The notes beneath the pieces were generated by a model that saw only the letters and a program-made list of their open reading frames with translations, was not told where the DNA came from and searched no databases. From Nitrosomonas sp. (GTDB taxonomy: Bacteria > Pseudomonadota > Gammaproteobacteria > Burkholderiales > Nitrosomonadaceae), in contig NZ_JAHBZY010000020.1 in NCBI RefSeq assembly GCF_019635155.1, forward strand, positions 1-63,927: 63,927 nucleotides of DNA. Direction: 5' to 3'. The stretch's first letter is position 1. Each line of letters starts with the position of its first letter. The position numbers and the translations under genes were made by a program. Shown here piece after piece: positions 16,300 to 25,697 of this stretch.

Positions 16300-17268
16300 C
16301 TAGAAATGAATATTGCCGGTATCAACCTTCGCCATGCAATTCGGAGTGCCTCCCAGCGCTTCCGTCATGATTGCCACATTTTTCGCCATCATGCCGATGA
16401 AAGAATGATGAGGCGGTGCAGGCAATTCATCGTCGGAAAGCTGATCGACGAATTTGACGTTCGCTTCGCGCGCGATTTGTTCCATCACCTTACTGGGAAA
16501 AACTTCCGAACCGAAAATCGCGGGCACACCGGTTCTTCTGATTTGTTTAATGATATTCATCACTTCCTGCGGTCCCGGTTCGGAGAAATCGGAAGGTTGC
16601 ACAGCCGCAATTACGGTCATGCCATAACGCGGTGCAAAATACGCAAAAGAATCATGATAAGTGACCAGCTTGCGATTTTTTTCGGGAATCGTCTCAACAC
16701 ATACAAAAATCGCTTGATCCAATTTTTTCAGTTTACCGAGATAAGTTGCCGCATTGGCTTGATAAGCCGCTTTATTGGCCGGATCCAAAGCAATAAGCTC
16801 CTCCCGAATAATTTCCGCATACCGCATCGACAATTCAATATTAAGCCACACATGCGGATTGGGGTGACCGTGTTCGCGTGGAAAACTGAAATCATACTGC
16901 CAATCTTCTTCTTTGAGCGCGCGGTTCCCCAATTGCAGGATTAATGCCGTTTTCTTTTTGACCTTTTCCGCAAGTTTTAATGTGGGCAGCTCCAAATCGA
17001 GACCATTCATGATGATCAAATCCGCCGCTCGCAACGTTTTTATGTCGGAAGGAATGGGCTCAAAGGTATGTGAGTCGACTCCATCGGGAACGATTCCGGT
17101 CGCTCTGATATGCACTCCGCCGATGTTTTGCACCATATTGGTGATCGGGGAAACCGATGTCATAACATTCGGTTTTTCGCGGCTATCTGCAGCAAGCAGC
17201 TGATATTGAAAAAAAAATGTCAGTGCACATAAAAAAAACATTGCCGCACTATTTATGAGTATTTTCAT
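16300..17268 (-). CDS. Periplasmic metal-binding protein of ABC transporter (ZnuA/TroA family)
   Basis: 322 residues: signal peptide (MKILINSAAMFFLCALTFFF...LLAAD), then the cluster A-I fold. Metal ligands are visible: His in DGVDSHTFEP, His in HPNPHVWLN, His in TYHDSFAYF, and Asp/His in the region DQLSDDELPAPPHHSF. The short acidic/His loop of true ZnuA zinc proteins is small here (FPREHGHPNPH). Start ATG 17268 follows AAGGATTAATT. Divergent from a TonB receptor-nikR pair, with a NikR-like palindrome at 17300-17328 in between, so this importer may carry nickel rather than zinc or manganese; that is inference. Confidence 0.85.
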   Translation of the reverse strand: MKILINSAAMFFLCALTFFFQYQLLAADSREKPNVMTSVSPITNMVQNIGGVHIRATGIVPDGVDSHTFEPIPSDIKTLRAADLIIMNGLDLELPTLKLAEKVKKKTALILQLGNRALKEEDWQYDFSFPREHGHPNPHVWLNIELSMRYAEIIREELIALDPANKAAYQANAATYLGKLKKLDQAIFVCVETIPEKNRKLVTYHDSFAYFAPRYGMTVIAAVQPSDFSEPGPQEVMNIIKQIRRTGVPAIFGSEVFPSKVMEQIAREANVKFVDQLSDDELPAPPHHSFIGMMAKNVAIMTEALGGTPNCMAKVDTGNIHF

Positions 17269-17299
17269 AATTAATCCTTCTTCACGTTAATTCTCATAG

Positions 17300-17328
17300 T
17301 GTATGAAAAGAAAATAATTTATCATACA
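17300..17328. promoter_or_regulatory. NikR-like operator between divergent metal-uptake genes
   Basis: TGTATGA (17300-17306) and TCATACA (17322-17328) form a perfect 7-bp inverted repeat with a 15-base AT-rich spacer. The E. coli NikR operator is GTATGA-N16-TCATAC, so both half-sites match exactly and the spacing differs by one. It lies 32 bases before the leftward ABC operon start and 110 before the rightward TonB receptor start, and nikR follows the receptor. A leftward TATGAT -10-like hexamer is buried in the right half-site. Confidence 0.7.
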
Positions 17329-17438
17329 TGGTAAGGTTATTCTTACTTTTGATGTCGTGCAATACAACTTTTTTATTAAATAAGAATAGCAAAAGTAGAA
17401 CTACTACATTGAAATTAAAGTAGAAAGAAGAGGTATCG

Positions 17439-19520
17439 ATGCGTCAAAAATTTGTAAAACGCATTGCATCACTTTGGCAGATCATTGTGGACAGCATGCT
17501 GTTTTCTTTGATTTGGCCTCAGGGACCGGTTAACGCAGCTGGCGTACCGACACTGAAGGAAATGACGGTGCGCGCCAATTCGCGGGAATTGATCGGCACT
17601 GCCGATTCCGCCAATGAAGGCACAGTGCTCAAACAGCAGCTCGACCTACGCACCGTTTACCGCCCCGGCGAGTTACTGGAAACTGTGCCAGGTTTGGTTG
17701 TAACGCAACATAGCGGCGAAGGTAAAGCCAACCAGTATTTTTTGCGCGGCTTCAATCTCGATCACGGCACGGATTTGCGGATTACCGTCGACGGTATGCT
17801 GGTCAACCAGCGCTCGCATGGACATGGCCAAGGTTGGGCGGATACCAATTTCATTATCCCCGAATTAATCAGCAGCATTCAGTACCTGAAAGGACCCTAT
17901 TACGCGGAACAAGGCGATTTCTCCTCGGCGGGCGCCGCCAGTCTGGGCTACGTCAACACACTGCCGAAAGGCATTGCCAGCTATGGCCTGGGGGAACAGG
18001 GTTTTATGCGTGGATTAGTGGCGAAATCGCATCCAATGGGGGGGGGCAATGTTTTGTACGCGCTGGAATTGCTCACTAAAGATGGTCCATGGATCAAGCA
18101 CGAAGATTTTAAGAAATTCAACGCGGTGCTGCGCTATAGTCAGGATGACGGCCCGACTAAATTTAATGTGACAGCGATGGGTTATGGTGGAAAATGGAAT
18201 TCCACCGATCAAATTCCGCAGCGAGCGGTTGCCAGCGGTTTAATTCCCCGGCTCGGCGCCATCGATCCGAGTGACGGCGGTGAATCACACCGTTTTAGTT
18301 TATCCAGCGCATTGCAACATGCGAGTCGTTTTGGTATTACGCAATTAAATCTGTATACCTTGCACAGCAATCTGGCGCTATTTTCAAACTTCACCTACTT
18401 TCTCGACGACCCGATCAACGGCGATCAATTCTCGCAAATCGACAAGCGCTTTCAGTCGGCAATGAATCTGAATCACGCCTGGGTCAACAAAATCGGCGGT
18501 TTCGAGGTTGAAAATAGCGTAGGTGTTCAATTCCAGAACGATATCATCGACAATGGATTATTGAGCACCAAGCAGCGCCAAACATTGTCGACCACCCGCA
18601 AAGACCATATCAATCAAAACAGCATCGGTATCTACTATCAGAACAGCATCCAATGGCTGGAAAAATTTCGCAGCGTAGCGGGTATGCGCTCGGATTTCTA
18701 TTGGTTTGATGTCAACAGCAATCTCAGCGCGAATTCTGGCAACCGTTACGATAGCATCACCAATCCCAAGCTGAGTTTGATTTTCGGACCCTGGCTGCAA
18801 ACCGAATTCTATTTCAACTATGGCGGCGGCTTTCATAGTAACGATGCGCGCGGCACTACGTCCACCGTCGATCCAAAGTCCGGCGATCCGATTCAGCCTG
18901 TCAATCCGCTGGTGCGCTCAACCGGTTACGAAGTTGGCGTGAGAACAGGCATTCTTCCAGGTTTACAGGCATCATTTGCATTATTCCGTCTGGATATGGC
19001 TTCGGAACTCCTGTTTGTCGGTGACGCCGGTACGACGGAAGCCAGCCGCCCGAGTAAACGGGAGGGATTCGAGGCTTCATTGTTCTATAAGCCTAACGAC
19101 TGGATAATGATCGATGTCGATTATGCGCTCGCGCGGGCGCGTTTCAGCGATTTCGACCCGGCAGGCGATCATATACCCGGTGCAGTTCAGGGAGTAGGCA
19201 AGCTGGCGGTTACCATGGACAATGTGGGTCCACTCTTTGGCAGTCTGCAAATGCGTTATTTCGGTAAACGCTCGCTAATCGAAGACAACAGCGTACAATC
19301 CAACCACACCGTGACACTGAATGGCCAGATCGGTTATAAAATCGGTAAAAATGTGCGGATGACATTGCAAGGCTTCAACCTATTGAACACGCACGCGCAC
19401 GCGATCGATTACTATTACACATCCCGATTACCCGGCGAACCGGCTGCCGGCGTAAGCGATGTGCATTTTCATCCGATCGAGAGCCGTTCGCTGCGCGTCA
19501 ATTGGATAGCGAATTTTTAA
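17439..19520 (+). CDS. TonB-dependent outer-membrane receptor, probably for nickel
   Basis: 693 residues. The N-terminus is hydrophobic and probably a signal sequence. The plug domain is clear (YRPGELLETVPGLVVTQHSGEGKANQYFLRGFNLDHGTDLRI, then GPYYAEQGDFSSAGAASLGYVN). The rest alternates as a beta-barrel and closes with the aromatic terminus VNWIANF. An AGAAGAGG precedes ATG 17439. Many histidines lie in extracellular-like segments (RSHGHGQGW, THAHAIDY, DVHFHP). nikR starts 85 bases downstream and a NikR-like operator lies upstream, so nickel complexes are the best guess; cobalt or a siderophore are alternatives. Confidence 0.88.
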   Translation: MRQKFVKRIASLWQIIVDSMLFSLIWPQGPVNAAGVPTLKEMTVRANSRELIGTADSANEGTVLKQQLDLRTVYRPGELLETVPGLVVTQHSGEGKANQYFLRGFNLDHGTDLRITVDGMLVNQRSHGHGQGWADTNFIIPELISSIQYLKGPYYAEQGDFSSAGAASLGYVNTLPKGIASYGLGEQGFMRGLVAKSHPMGGGNVLYALELLTKDGPWIKHEDFKKFNAVLRYSQDDGPTKFNVTAMGYGGKWNSTDQIPQRAVASGLIPRLGAIDPSDGGESHRFSLSSALQHASRFGITQLNLYTLHSNLALFSNFTYFLDDPINGDQFSQIDKRFQSAMNLNHAWVNKIGGFEVENSVGVQFQNDIIDNGLLSTKQRQTLSTTRKDHINQNSIGIYYQNSIQWLEKFRSVAGMRSDFYWFDVNSNLSANSGNRYDSITNPKLSLIFGPWLQTEFYFNYGGGFHSNDARGTTSTVDPKSGDPIQPVNPLVRSTGYEVGVRTGILPGLQASFALFRLDMASELLFVGDAGTTEASRPSKREGFEASLFYKPNDWIMIDVDYALARARFSDFDPAGDHIPGAVQGVGKLAVTMDNVGPLFGSLQMRYFGKRSLIEDNSVQSNHTVTLNGQIGYKIGKNVRMTLQGFNLLNTHAHAIDYYYTSRLPGEPAAGVSDVHFHPIESRSLRVNWIANF

Positions 19521-19605
19521 CCGGCACAACCGCGCGAGTTTGCCGCTGCGGCAAGAAAGAGATGTTTATTTTCAGCAATTATTATCGATGGCAACCGGAG
19601 GATAT

Positions 19606-20067
19606 ATGGAACGATTTACTATTTCAATGGACGATCAGCTGTTCAAGCAATTCGATGAAGTTGCACAGTCACGCGGTTACTATAATCGCTCCGAAGCGAT
19701 CCGCGATCTTATCCGGGAGTACCTGGAAGCTTCCCGCTTGCAGAAGGACAACAAAGGTTATTGTATGGCAACGTTGAGCTATATCTATAATCACCATGAA
19801 AGGGATTTGGCCAGCCAAGTGACCTCGGCGCATCACCAGCATCACGATCTGACCTTATCGAGCATGCATGTTCATTTGGATCACAACAATTGCCTCGAAG
19901 TTACTATCCTTCGCGGCACCGTTCAGGATGTCAAACGCTTCGCCAATCAAATCATCGCCACCAATGGTGTGCGGCACGGCAAGCTGCATATCGTGCCCAT
20001 TGAGCTTTCACAGGAAACACATGCGCATTCTGCTGTTCCTCATATACATAGCAGTCCGCTAACTTGA
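19606..20067 (+). CDS. nikR: Nickel-responsive regulator NikR
   Basis: 153 residues. Ribbon-helix-helix at the N-terminus (MERFTISMDDQLFKQFDEV...NRSEAIRDLIREYL), then the ACT-like metal domain with the NikR nickel site: His in the SAHHQHHD segment, the HVHLDHNNC stretch giving two His and the Cys. The C-terminal tail is extended and His-bearing (THAHSAVPHIHSS), about 20 residues longer than E. coli NikR. ATG 19606 is supported by GGAGG upstream and by the family N-terminus; longer readings are unconserved. Follows the TonB receptor gene. It should repress nickel uptake when nickel is plentiful. Confidence 0.95.
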   Translation: MERFTISMDDQLFKQFDEVAQSRGYYNRSEAIRDLIREYLEASRLQKDNKGYCMATLSYIYNHHERDLASQVTSAHHQHHDLTLSSMHVHLDHNNCLEVTILRGTVQDVKRFANQIIATNGVRHGKLHIVPIELSQETHAHSAVPHIHSSPLT

Positions 20068-20080
20068 TCAGCTCAATAAT

Positions 20081-20107
20081 AAAAAGCCCTGCTCAGCAGG
20101 GCTTTTT
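20081..20107. terminator. Bidirectional intrinsic terminator between nikR and the urea transporter gene
   Basis: AAAAAGCCCTGC, a short TCA loop region and GCAGGGCTTTTT form a perfect stem flanked by A and T runs on both strands. It sits between the stops of two convergent genes and can terminate both. Confidence 0.93.
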
Positions 20108-20134
20108 ATGTCAGGAAAAGCAATCCCGATTTTG

Positions 20135-21118
20135 TTAATGTGCATTTCCCCAATACCGGGATTTACTGGCTGCAAACAAAAACATCCACATGACCAGCAC
20201 GAAAGGAAAAGTCAGCGTCGGTAAGCCGATCGGCGCCAGAAAATTCGCCAAGCCCGCTTGACAAATAATGGTCAAAATTCCCGCGAGCAAGGCCAGCAAT
20301 GCGCTACCCGTGGTTGGTTTGAGAAAAACCCAACCGACCGCCATCATCGTTAAAACCGGATTGAATGCATATAGCCCCATTTCAATAAGCGTTTTATCCG
20401 CACCGAGAAATATCGGTACGACAACGCCTACGATAGCGCCTGAGAGTGCCATAAAAGCGCCGCGTAATGATGTGATCGCAATGCCGATCAGAAACAGGAT
20501 ACCCACAATAATGCTATCGGCAAACATGACTTCGCCAACACCTTTGGTAATTGCCGTATACCAAATGACCGCTGTTTCTTGAGTCAGGGCGGCAAATTCT
20601 GCAGTAACTACCGCAGCTGCGGCGATGTCGGCGGGAATTCCAGGTGCAGGCAATACCGGGCCACGTGAGAATATATCAAAAGAATACACCGCCACCATAA
20701 ACATCCAGCATGTCAGGACAAAGGGCGATGTGGAAGCTGGAATATTGTAAGGCTGCAGAATTCTCATTAAAGCAGCGAGCACGATTGTCGATAGAATTGA
20801 GGCAAGCACTACAAACAACCACAACTGCGGCGTATTTTCCAGGAATAGAAACAAGCAGGGACCGACCAAAGTACCATTGAAGCCATATAGTCCGGCATCG
20901 ATATCATCTTCCGAGAATCCCAGTAAATAAGCCGCAACAGTACTGCTTATAACGCCCACGGTCGCAGCAAGTCCGGCGGTAATTCCGCCAACGTACAATG
21001 CGATTAAAAAAATAAGACCGGTGACCGCGTTGCAACAGAAAAATACTTGACCGACGCCCCTGAAAATAACACGCAAGGGTCTAGGCATCGCCTTGTCGAT
21101 TGATAATGACCAGTCCAT
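20135..21118 (-). CDS. Urea transporter (UT family)
   Basis: 327 residues, about ten membrane segments in two homologous halves, the fold of the UT family of urea channels. The hallmark phrases are GFNGTLVGPCLFLF in the first half and LYAFNPVLTMMAVGWVFL in the second (family GxNGxLvG and yxfNpvL). It provides urea entry across the inner membrane for the urease encoded directly upstream. ATG 21118 follows AGGAGATCATC. It is the last gene of the porin-ureDABCEFG run, 76 bases after ureG. Confidence 0.9.
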   Translation of the reverse strand: MDWSLSIDKAMPRPLRVIFRGVGQVFFCCNAVTGLIFLIALYVGGITAGLAATVGVISSTVAAYLLGFSEDDIDAGLYGFNGTLVGPCLFLFLENTPQLWLFVVLASILSTIVLAALMRILQPYNIPASTSPFVLTCWMFMVAVYSFDIFSRGPVLPAPGIPADIAAAAVVTAEFAALTQETAVIWYTAITKGVGEVMFADSIIVGILFLIGIAITSLRGAFMALSGAIVGVVVPIFLGADKTLIEMGLYAFNPVLTMMAVGWVFLKPTTGSALLALLAGILTIICQAGLANFLAPIGLPTLTFPFVLVMWMFLFAASKSRYWGNAH

Positions 21119-21194
21119 GATGATCTCCTAAGTTTTATGGAAAGTAACCTCAGCAACCAGAGCAGCACGCTGCCCGTTCATATCTCAGTAAAAT

Positions 21195-21833
21195 TCATCG
21201 GCTTGCTTGTTGTCTCACTTCTTCCAGCAATCCTTGTTTTACGATGAAATCGACAATCTGGTCCACGCCTTCGCCCGTATGCAGATTGGTAAAAACAAAC
21301 GGACGGTCTCCGCGCATTTTTTTAGCGTCACGTGCCATAACCTCCAAATTTGCCCCAACGTATGGCGCCAGATCTGTTTTATTAATCACGAGGAGAGCTG
21401 AACGCGTAATGCCGGGACCTCCTTTGCGAGGTATTTTTTCGCCGGCCGCAACATCAATCACGTAAATCGTCAAATCGGAAAGCTCGGGACTGAAGGTCGA
21501 GGCGAGATTGTCGCCGCCGGATTCAACAAGAATCAGATCGAGATCGGGAAAATCCGCAGTCATGCGTGCAATAGCTTCAAGGTTGATCGAAGCATCTTCG
21601 CGGATTGCCGTATGCGGACATCCGCCTGTTTCCACACCCATCAAGCGTTCCGGAGGCAACGCGTTGGCGCGTAATAAAATCTCCATATCCTCTTTGGTGT
21701 AGATATCATTCGTGATGACCGCCATTTCATAGCGATCACGCATTTTTTTGCTCAAAGCCTCACATAAAGCCGTTTTTCCGGATCCAACCGGCCCACCGAT
21801 ACCTACTCGCAGGGGATTTGATGGTTTATTCAT
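21195..21833 (-). CDS. ureG: Urease accessory GTPase UreG
   Basis: 212 residues. Hydrolyses GTP to drive nickel delivery to apo-urease together with UreD and UreF. The P-loop GGPVGSGKT, the nickel-binding Cys-Pro-His motif ([11 protein letters not shown]), [11 protein letters not shown] and the guanine-specificity NKTD are intact. Placed 17 bases after ureF. Confidence 0.97.
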   Translation of the reverse strand: MNKPSNPLRVGIGGPVGSGKTALCEALSKKMRDRYEMAVITNDIYTKEDMEILLRANALPPERLMGVETGGCPHTAIREDASINLEAIARMTADFPDLDLILVESGGDNLASTFSPELSDLTIYVIDVAAGEKIPRKGGPGITRSALLVINKTDLAPYVGANLEVMARDAKKMRGDRPFVFTNLHTGEGVDQIVDFIVKQGLLEEVRQQASR

Positions 21834-21850
21834 GTTGTTATATCCAAAAA

Positions 21851-22528
21851 TTATGATCGATAAATTCTGCTATATTGCGTTTCATGCTGTATGGACAACA
21901 GCGACAGCCCTGGCGCCCAATTGGATAACTCTTCATCGTTGAGTTGCTGTGCTCGCAGCGCTGCCTTTTCAATCACAGGGTGCAAGGAAAGCAGTAAACT
22001 TTGTCCCGAAACCTGACCGAGTGGAACCGATTTAACGCAAACCAATACTTGATTTTCAACCATCGAAAACAACATGCCGGACAGCGCCGCCTCATGGGGT
22101 ACCGCCAGCGCTTCCGCCGCACCCGCAAACGCTGTGGGAAATGGAATTTCGGATTGGCCTGCCAGGATCGCCCGCAGCGAATCATCTGCAATGCTGAGAT
22201 CCATAACGAGTTTTGCCAGCGAATAACCCATCTGAATCGTTTCCGCGCGGAACTCGGCAGTGTCGCGTGCTGCAATAAAGCATTCGGTCCAATAAGTAAC
22301 TGTTGCCGCATCACGCTGGGAAAAAGCTTTAAGCAGACGCCATACGATCGGTACTTCGAAGTCTGCCGCGATATCTAAATATTCCTTGATCCATATTCGT
22401 GCTGAGTTCTCGTTATGGACGCTACCATTCTCGATCGCCGATTCCAAACCCTGTGAATAGGTATAAGCGCCCACCGGCAGCGATGGGCTGGCCAACTGTA
22501 ATAAACGAAGCAATGCGGCAGTTTGCAA
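21851..22528 (-). CDS. ureF: Urease accessory protein UreF
   Basis: 225 residues, all-helical scaffold that binds UreD and UreG in the urease activation complex. The family start [24 protein letters not shown] is clear, as is SLHPVIEKA near the end. The best start is a TTG at 22528 with AGGAA about six bases upstream; no ATG lies close enough to give the family N-terminus. Eight bases separate it from ureE. Confidence 0.95.
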   Translation of the reverse strand: MQTAALLRLLQLASPSLPVGAYTYSQGLESAIENGSVHNENSARIWIKEYLDIAADFEVPIVWRLLKAFSQRDAATVTYWTECFIAARDTAEFRAETIQMGYSLAKLVMDLSIADDSLRAILAGQSEIPFPTAFAGAAEALAVPHEAALSGMLFSMVENQVLVCVKSVPLGQVSGQSLLLSLHPVIEKAALRAQQLNDEELSNWAPGLSLLSIQHETQYSRIYRS

Positions 22529-22536
22529 GGCTATTC

Positions 22537-23064
22537 CTAAGATTGTGAGTCGGAAGGACGATGAATCTTTTGACGTAACGGTATTGGCGCCAAAGGCCCA
22601 TGCGCATGATAATGACCATCGCCATGATGGTGATGCCCACCGCTGCTGCCATAGGCGCCTGATTCCGGTTCAAATTGAGCATTTTCCTCAATCACCGTAG
22701 CACCCAAGCCTTCCAGCATTTGCTTCAATACGTTATCGATATGAATACGCAAAAATCCTTCACCTACCTGTGTTTGCGTATGGCGATTACCTAAATGGAA
22801 AGCACAGCGCAGTAAATCATGCGGTGTCCGGCAGGTGATCCGGTAAGTCGGCTCATCGGCTGCAATGATTTGCACCACCCGCCCATCAGCGCTTTTGAGT
22901 AAGTCATTATTGCGTAAAACTGTGCCCCGCTCGGTAAAAATAGCGACTTCCTCGCCACATGCGAGCGCTGTTCTTAGTCGGCTGTTTTCGCGCATTTCAT
23001 AAGGTAAAACCAATTGCGCGAAAACCGATTCGGCGTGATCTATTTTAGTATTCAGCGTAATCAT
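22537..23064 (-). CDS. ureE: Urease nickel metallochaperone UreE
   Basis: 175 residues. N-terminal UreE domain (LVLPYEMRENSRLRTALACGEEVAIF...RGTVLRNND), a C-terminal nickel-binding domain (HLGNRHTQTQV), and a His-rich tail (GGHHHHGDGHYHAHG) that stores extra nickel. ATG 23064 has no recognisable ribosome binding site and lies just downstream of a hairpin (23091-23149), so its expression may depend on RNA structure or coupling. Gene order is standard otherwise. Confidence 0.96.
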   Translation of the reverse strand: MITLNTKIDHAESVFAQLVLPYEMRENSRLRTALACGEEVAIFTERGTVLRNNDLLKSADGRVVQIIAADEPTYRITCRTPHDLLRCAFHLGNRHTQTQVGEGFLRIHIDNVLKQMLEGLGATVIEENAQFEPESGAYGSSGGHHHHGDGHYHAHGPLAPIPLRQKIHRPSDSQS

Positions 23065-23090
23065 CTGTTGTTATTATGAGCAATGAAAGA

Positions 23091-23149
23091 CTGTAGATGA
23101 CCGCTACCACTGTAACCGGCGTGGCCGGGACTGTGGTAGCACTCTACAG
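23091..23149 (-). ncRNA. Intercistronic hairpin between ureC and ureE
   Basis: CTGTAGA (23091-23097) pairs with TCTACAG (23143-23149), GCTACCAC (23103-23110) with GTGGTAGC (23133-23140), and CCGGC with GCCGG at the tip (23116-23128, GTG loop). The helix is long and interrupted by small internal loops. On the minus strand no T-run follows, so it is not a classical terminator. It could act in RNA processing, stability, or attenuation between the structural and accessory urease genes. Confidence 0.65.
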
Positions 23150-23210
23150 CGGAGAGACTTCCGGGTTTAGGAGAATGCTGCACAAGAATCCTAACGTAGT
23201 TTACTCCGCT
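23148..23210 (-). ncRNA. Second nested inverted repeat in the ureC-ureE spacer
   Basis: AGCGGAG (23148-23154) and CTCCGCT (23204-23210) enclose a shorter pair, TTAGGA (23167-23172) and TCCTAA (23189-23194). With the neighbouring hairpin, nearly all of the 156-base gap can fold. No gene in this gap is credible. Confidence 0.5.
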
Positions 23211-23220
23211 GCCGGTATTC

Positions 23221-24927
23221 CTAGAAGAGAAAATATCGTTGCGCCATCGGCAACACATCTTCCGCGCCGCATGTCAGCAGTTGACCATCCGCGCGTACTT
23301 CATAGGTTTCCGGATCGACTTCCATTTTAGGCGTCGCGCTATTGTGGATCATATCTTTCTTGCGTAGATTCCGGGTATTTTTAACCGGGATAATATCTTT
23401 ATCCAGTTTTAGCTGATCCACCAAACCCGCGCCAAGTGCTGCTTGTGAAGCGAAAGTAAAACATGATGTTTTGATGCCTCCGCCATATCCACCAAACATA
23501 TAGCGATAATGAACGGGTTGCGGGGTTGGAATGGATGCATTGGGATCCCCCATCAGTGATGCGGCAATCATTCCGCCTTTCAGAATCATCGACGGCTTGA
23601 CACCGAAGAAAGCCGGTCTCCATAGCACCAGATCGGCATATTTACCGACCTCTATGGAGCCGATCGCATGTGAAATGCCATGTGTAATTGCCGGATTGAT
23701 CGTGTATTTGGCGACGTAGCGCTTAACCCGGAAATTGTCGTTTCTCGAGTTATCTTCCTGTAACGTGCCACGTTGTATTTTCATTTTATGAGCGGTCTGC
23801 CAAGTGCGCAGCACAACCTCACCGATCCGGCCCATTGCCTGAGAATCCGAAGACATCATTGAAATGGCGCCCATATCATGCAGAATATCTTCGGCTGCGA
23901 TCGTTTCCTTACGAATGCGCGACTCCGCAAAAGCAAGATCTTCAGCAATATTAGCGTGCAAATGATGGCACACCATCAGCATATCCAAATGCTCATCGAG
24001 AGTGTTGACGGTATAAGGACGAGTTGGATTGGTCGATGATGGTAATACATTGTCAAGACCCACGACAGCGATGATATCGGGTGCATGACCACCACCAGCA
24101 CCTTCGGTATGAAAGGTGTGTATCGTGCGGTCTTTCATCGCCGCAATGGTATTTTCCAGGTAACCGCCCTCATTAATGGTATCGGTATGAATCGCAACCT
24201 GCACATCGTATTTGTCCGCAACTGCCAGACAATTATCGATTGCGGCGTAAGTCGTTCCCCAATCCTCATGAAGTTTCAACCCGCACGCTCCGGCCAGCAC
24301 TTGCTCGTCAAGCGGCGTCGGCAAACTGGTATTGCCCTTACCGAAGAACCCTGTATTCATGACCAATCCATCGGAGGCTCTGAGCATCGAATGGATATGC
24401 CAAGGACCAGGCGTACAGGTGGTAGCGGCCGTTCCAACCGCGGGACCGGTACCACCGCCCAGCATGGTCGTAATACCGTTCATCATGGCATCTTCGGCTT
24501 GTTGTGGCGAAATAAAGTGGATATGCGTATCAACACCTCCCGCGGTGATAATCAGATTCTCACCGGCAATAATCTCAGTGGCTGAACCAATAGCCATTGT
24601 GACATTCGGTTGAATATCCGGATTTCCGGCTTTGCCGATACCCGCAATTTTGCCGTTCTTGATGCCGATATCGGCTTTAACGATTCCCCAATGATCGATG
24701 ATAATCGCATTGGTAATTACGGTATCCATGACATCCGCGTGATTACGCTGGGATTGCCCCATACCGTCACGTATCACTTTGCCACCACCGAACTTTACTT
24801 CTTCGCCGTAAGTAGTGAAGTCTTTTTCAATTTCTATAAATAGTTCTGTATCAGCCAAGCGAACACGGTCTCTAGTCGTTGGCCCCACCATTTCGGCATA
24901 GGATTGACGGGAAATTTTTACGCTCAT
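23221..24927 (-). CDS. ureC: Urease alpha subunit UreC
   Basis: 568 residues, the catalytic subunit hydrolysing urea to ammonia and carbamate at a dinuclear nickel site. All site residues are present: His135 and His137 (GVDTHIHFI), the carbamylated Lys218 ([12 protein letters not shown]), His247 (VAIHTDT), His273 ([14 protein letters not shown]), the flap Cys320-His321 (MVCHHLH) and Asp361 (SSDSQAMGR). Length is normal. ATG 24927 follows GGAG. Lies 32 bases after ureB. Confidence 0.98.
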   Translation of the reverse strand: MSVKISRQSYAEMVGPTTRDRVRLADTELFIEIEKDFTTYGEEVKFGGGKVIRDGMGQSQRNHADVMDTVITNAIIIDHWGIVKADIGIKNGKIAGIGKAGNPDIQPNVTMAIGSATEIIAGENLIITAGGVDTHIHFISPQQAEDAMMNGITTMLGGGTGPAVGTAATTCTPGPWHIHSMLRASDGLVMNTGFFGKGNTSLPTPLDEQVLAGACGLKLHEDWGTTYAAIDNCLAVADKYDVQVAIHTDTINEGGYLENTIAAMKDRTIHTFHTEGAGGGHAPDIIAVVGLDNVLPSSTNPTRPYTVNTLDEHLDMLMVCHHLHANIAEDLAFAESRIRKETIAAEDILHDMGAISMMSSDSQAMGRIGEVVLRTWQTAHKMKIQRGTLQEDNSRNDNFRVKRYVAKYTINPAITHGISHAIGSIEVGKYADLVLWRPAFFGVKPSMILKGGMIAASLMGDPNASIPTPQPVHYRYMFGGYGGGIKTSCFTFASQAALGAGLVDQLKLDKDIIPVKNTRNLRKKDMIHNSATPKMEVDPETYEVRADGQLLTCGAEDVLPMAQRYFLF

Positions 24928-24959
24928 TTTTTACTCCTGCAAAATTGTTGCGATACAAA

Positions 24960-25280
24960 CTATTTCAGTTTGCCCATTACTTTTTGATTAAATCCATACA
25001 CGACCCGGTCACCCGAAAGCTCGACGAGCTCCACGGTCCTCTCTTGTCCGGGTTCGAAGCGAATGGCGGTGCCTGCCATAATGTTCAAACGCATGCCATA
25101 CGCCGCATCACGATCAAATTTCATGCCGGAATTGACTTCATAAAAATGAAAATGGGAACCAATCTGAATCGGACGATCCCCGCCATTGGAAACTGTCAGA
25201 GTTTTGGTTTTCCGACCAGCATTCAATTCGATTTCACCCGGCTCAATAAACACTTCGCCTGGAATCATGGGTATTCTCAT
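24960..25280 (-). CDS. ureB: Urease beta subunit UreB
   Basis: 106 residues, structural beta subunit of the (UreABC)3 enzyme. Family signatures: [21 protein letters not shown], then [13 protein letters not shown] and [20 protein letters not shown] 25280 follows AGGAGAATGTC. Separate from UreA, as usual in proteobacteria. Confidence 0.97.
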   Translation of the reverse strand: MRIPMIPGEVFIEPGEIELNAGRKTKTLTVSNGGDRPIQIGSHFHFYEVNSGMKFDRDAAYGMRLNIMAGTAIRFEPGQERTVELVELSGDRVVYGFNQKVMGKLK

Positions 25281-25303
25281 GACATTCTCCTATTGCTTAT
25301 TCG

Positions 25304-25606
25304 TTAAATAATCGGATTATGAACGGTGACCAATTTGGTTCCGTCGGGAAATGTCGCTTCCACTTGAATATCCGGAATCATCTCGGGAACGCCTTCCATA
25401 ACATCTCTGCGCGTCAACACCTCTCGACCGGATGCCATCAGCTCCGCTACCGAATGGCCATCCCGAGCACCTTCCAATACGGCGCAGGTAATCAGCGCAA
25501 CCGCTTCGGGATAATTGAGCTTCAAGCCACGGGCTTTGCGCCGTTCAGCCAGCAATCCGGCGGTAAAAATTTGCAGTTTATCTTTCTCTCTAGGTGTTAA
25601 ATCCAT
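25304..25606 (-). CDS. ureA: Urease gamma subunit UreA
   Basis: 100 residues, starting [27 protein letters not shown], and ending with [17 protein letters not shown], both hallmarks of UreA. AGGAGAAAAGCG precedes ATG 25606. First structural urease gene in the run, 91 bases after ureD. Confidence 0.97.
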   Translation of the reverse strand: MDLTPREKDKLQIFTAGLLAERRKARGLKLNYPEAVALITCAVLEGARDGHSVAELMASGREVLTRRDVMEGVPEMIPDIQVEATFPDGTKLVTVHNPII

Positions 25607-25697
25607 CGCTTTTCTCCTGGGTAAAGTTACATTTACAACTAAGCCGCGGTCCTATCCGAAGATAAATAAAAATCCTGACCAGCAGCACTAGCGCCAT

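Noticed and set aside
23097-23330. Open frame of 77 residues on the plus strand across the ureC end and the spacer
   Set aside because: Lies over conserved ureC coding sequence and the hairpin region, has no ribosome binding site and no family features.
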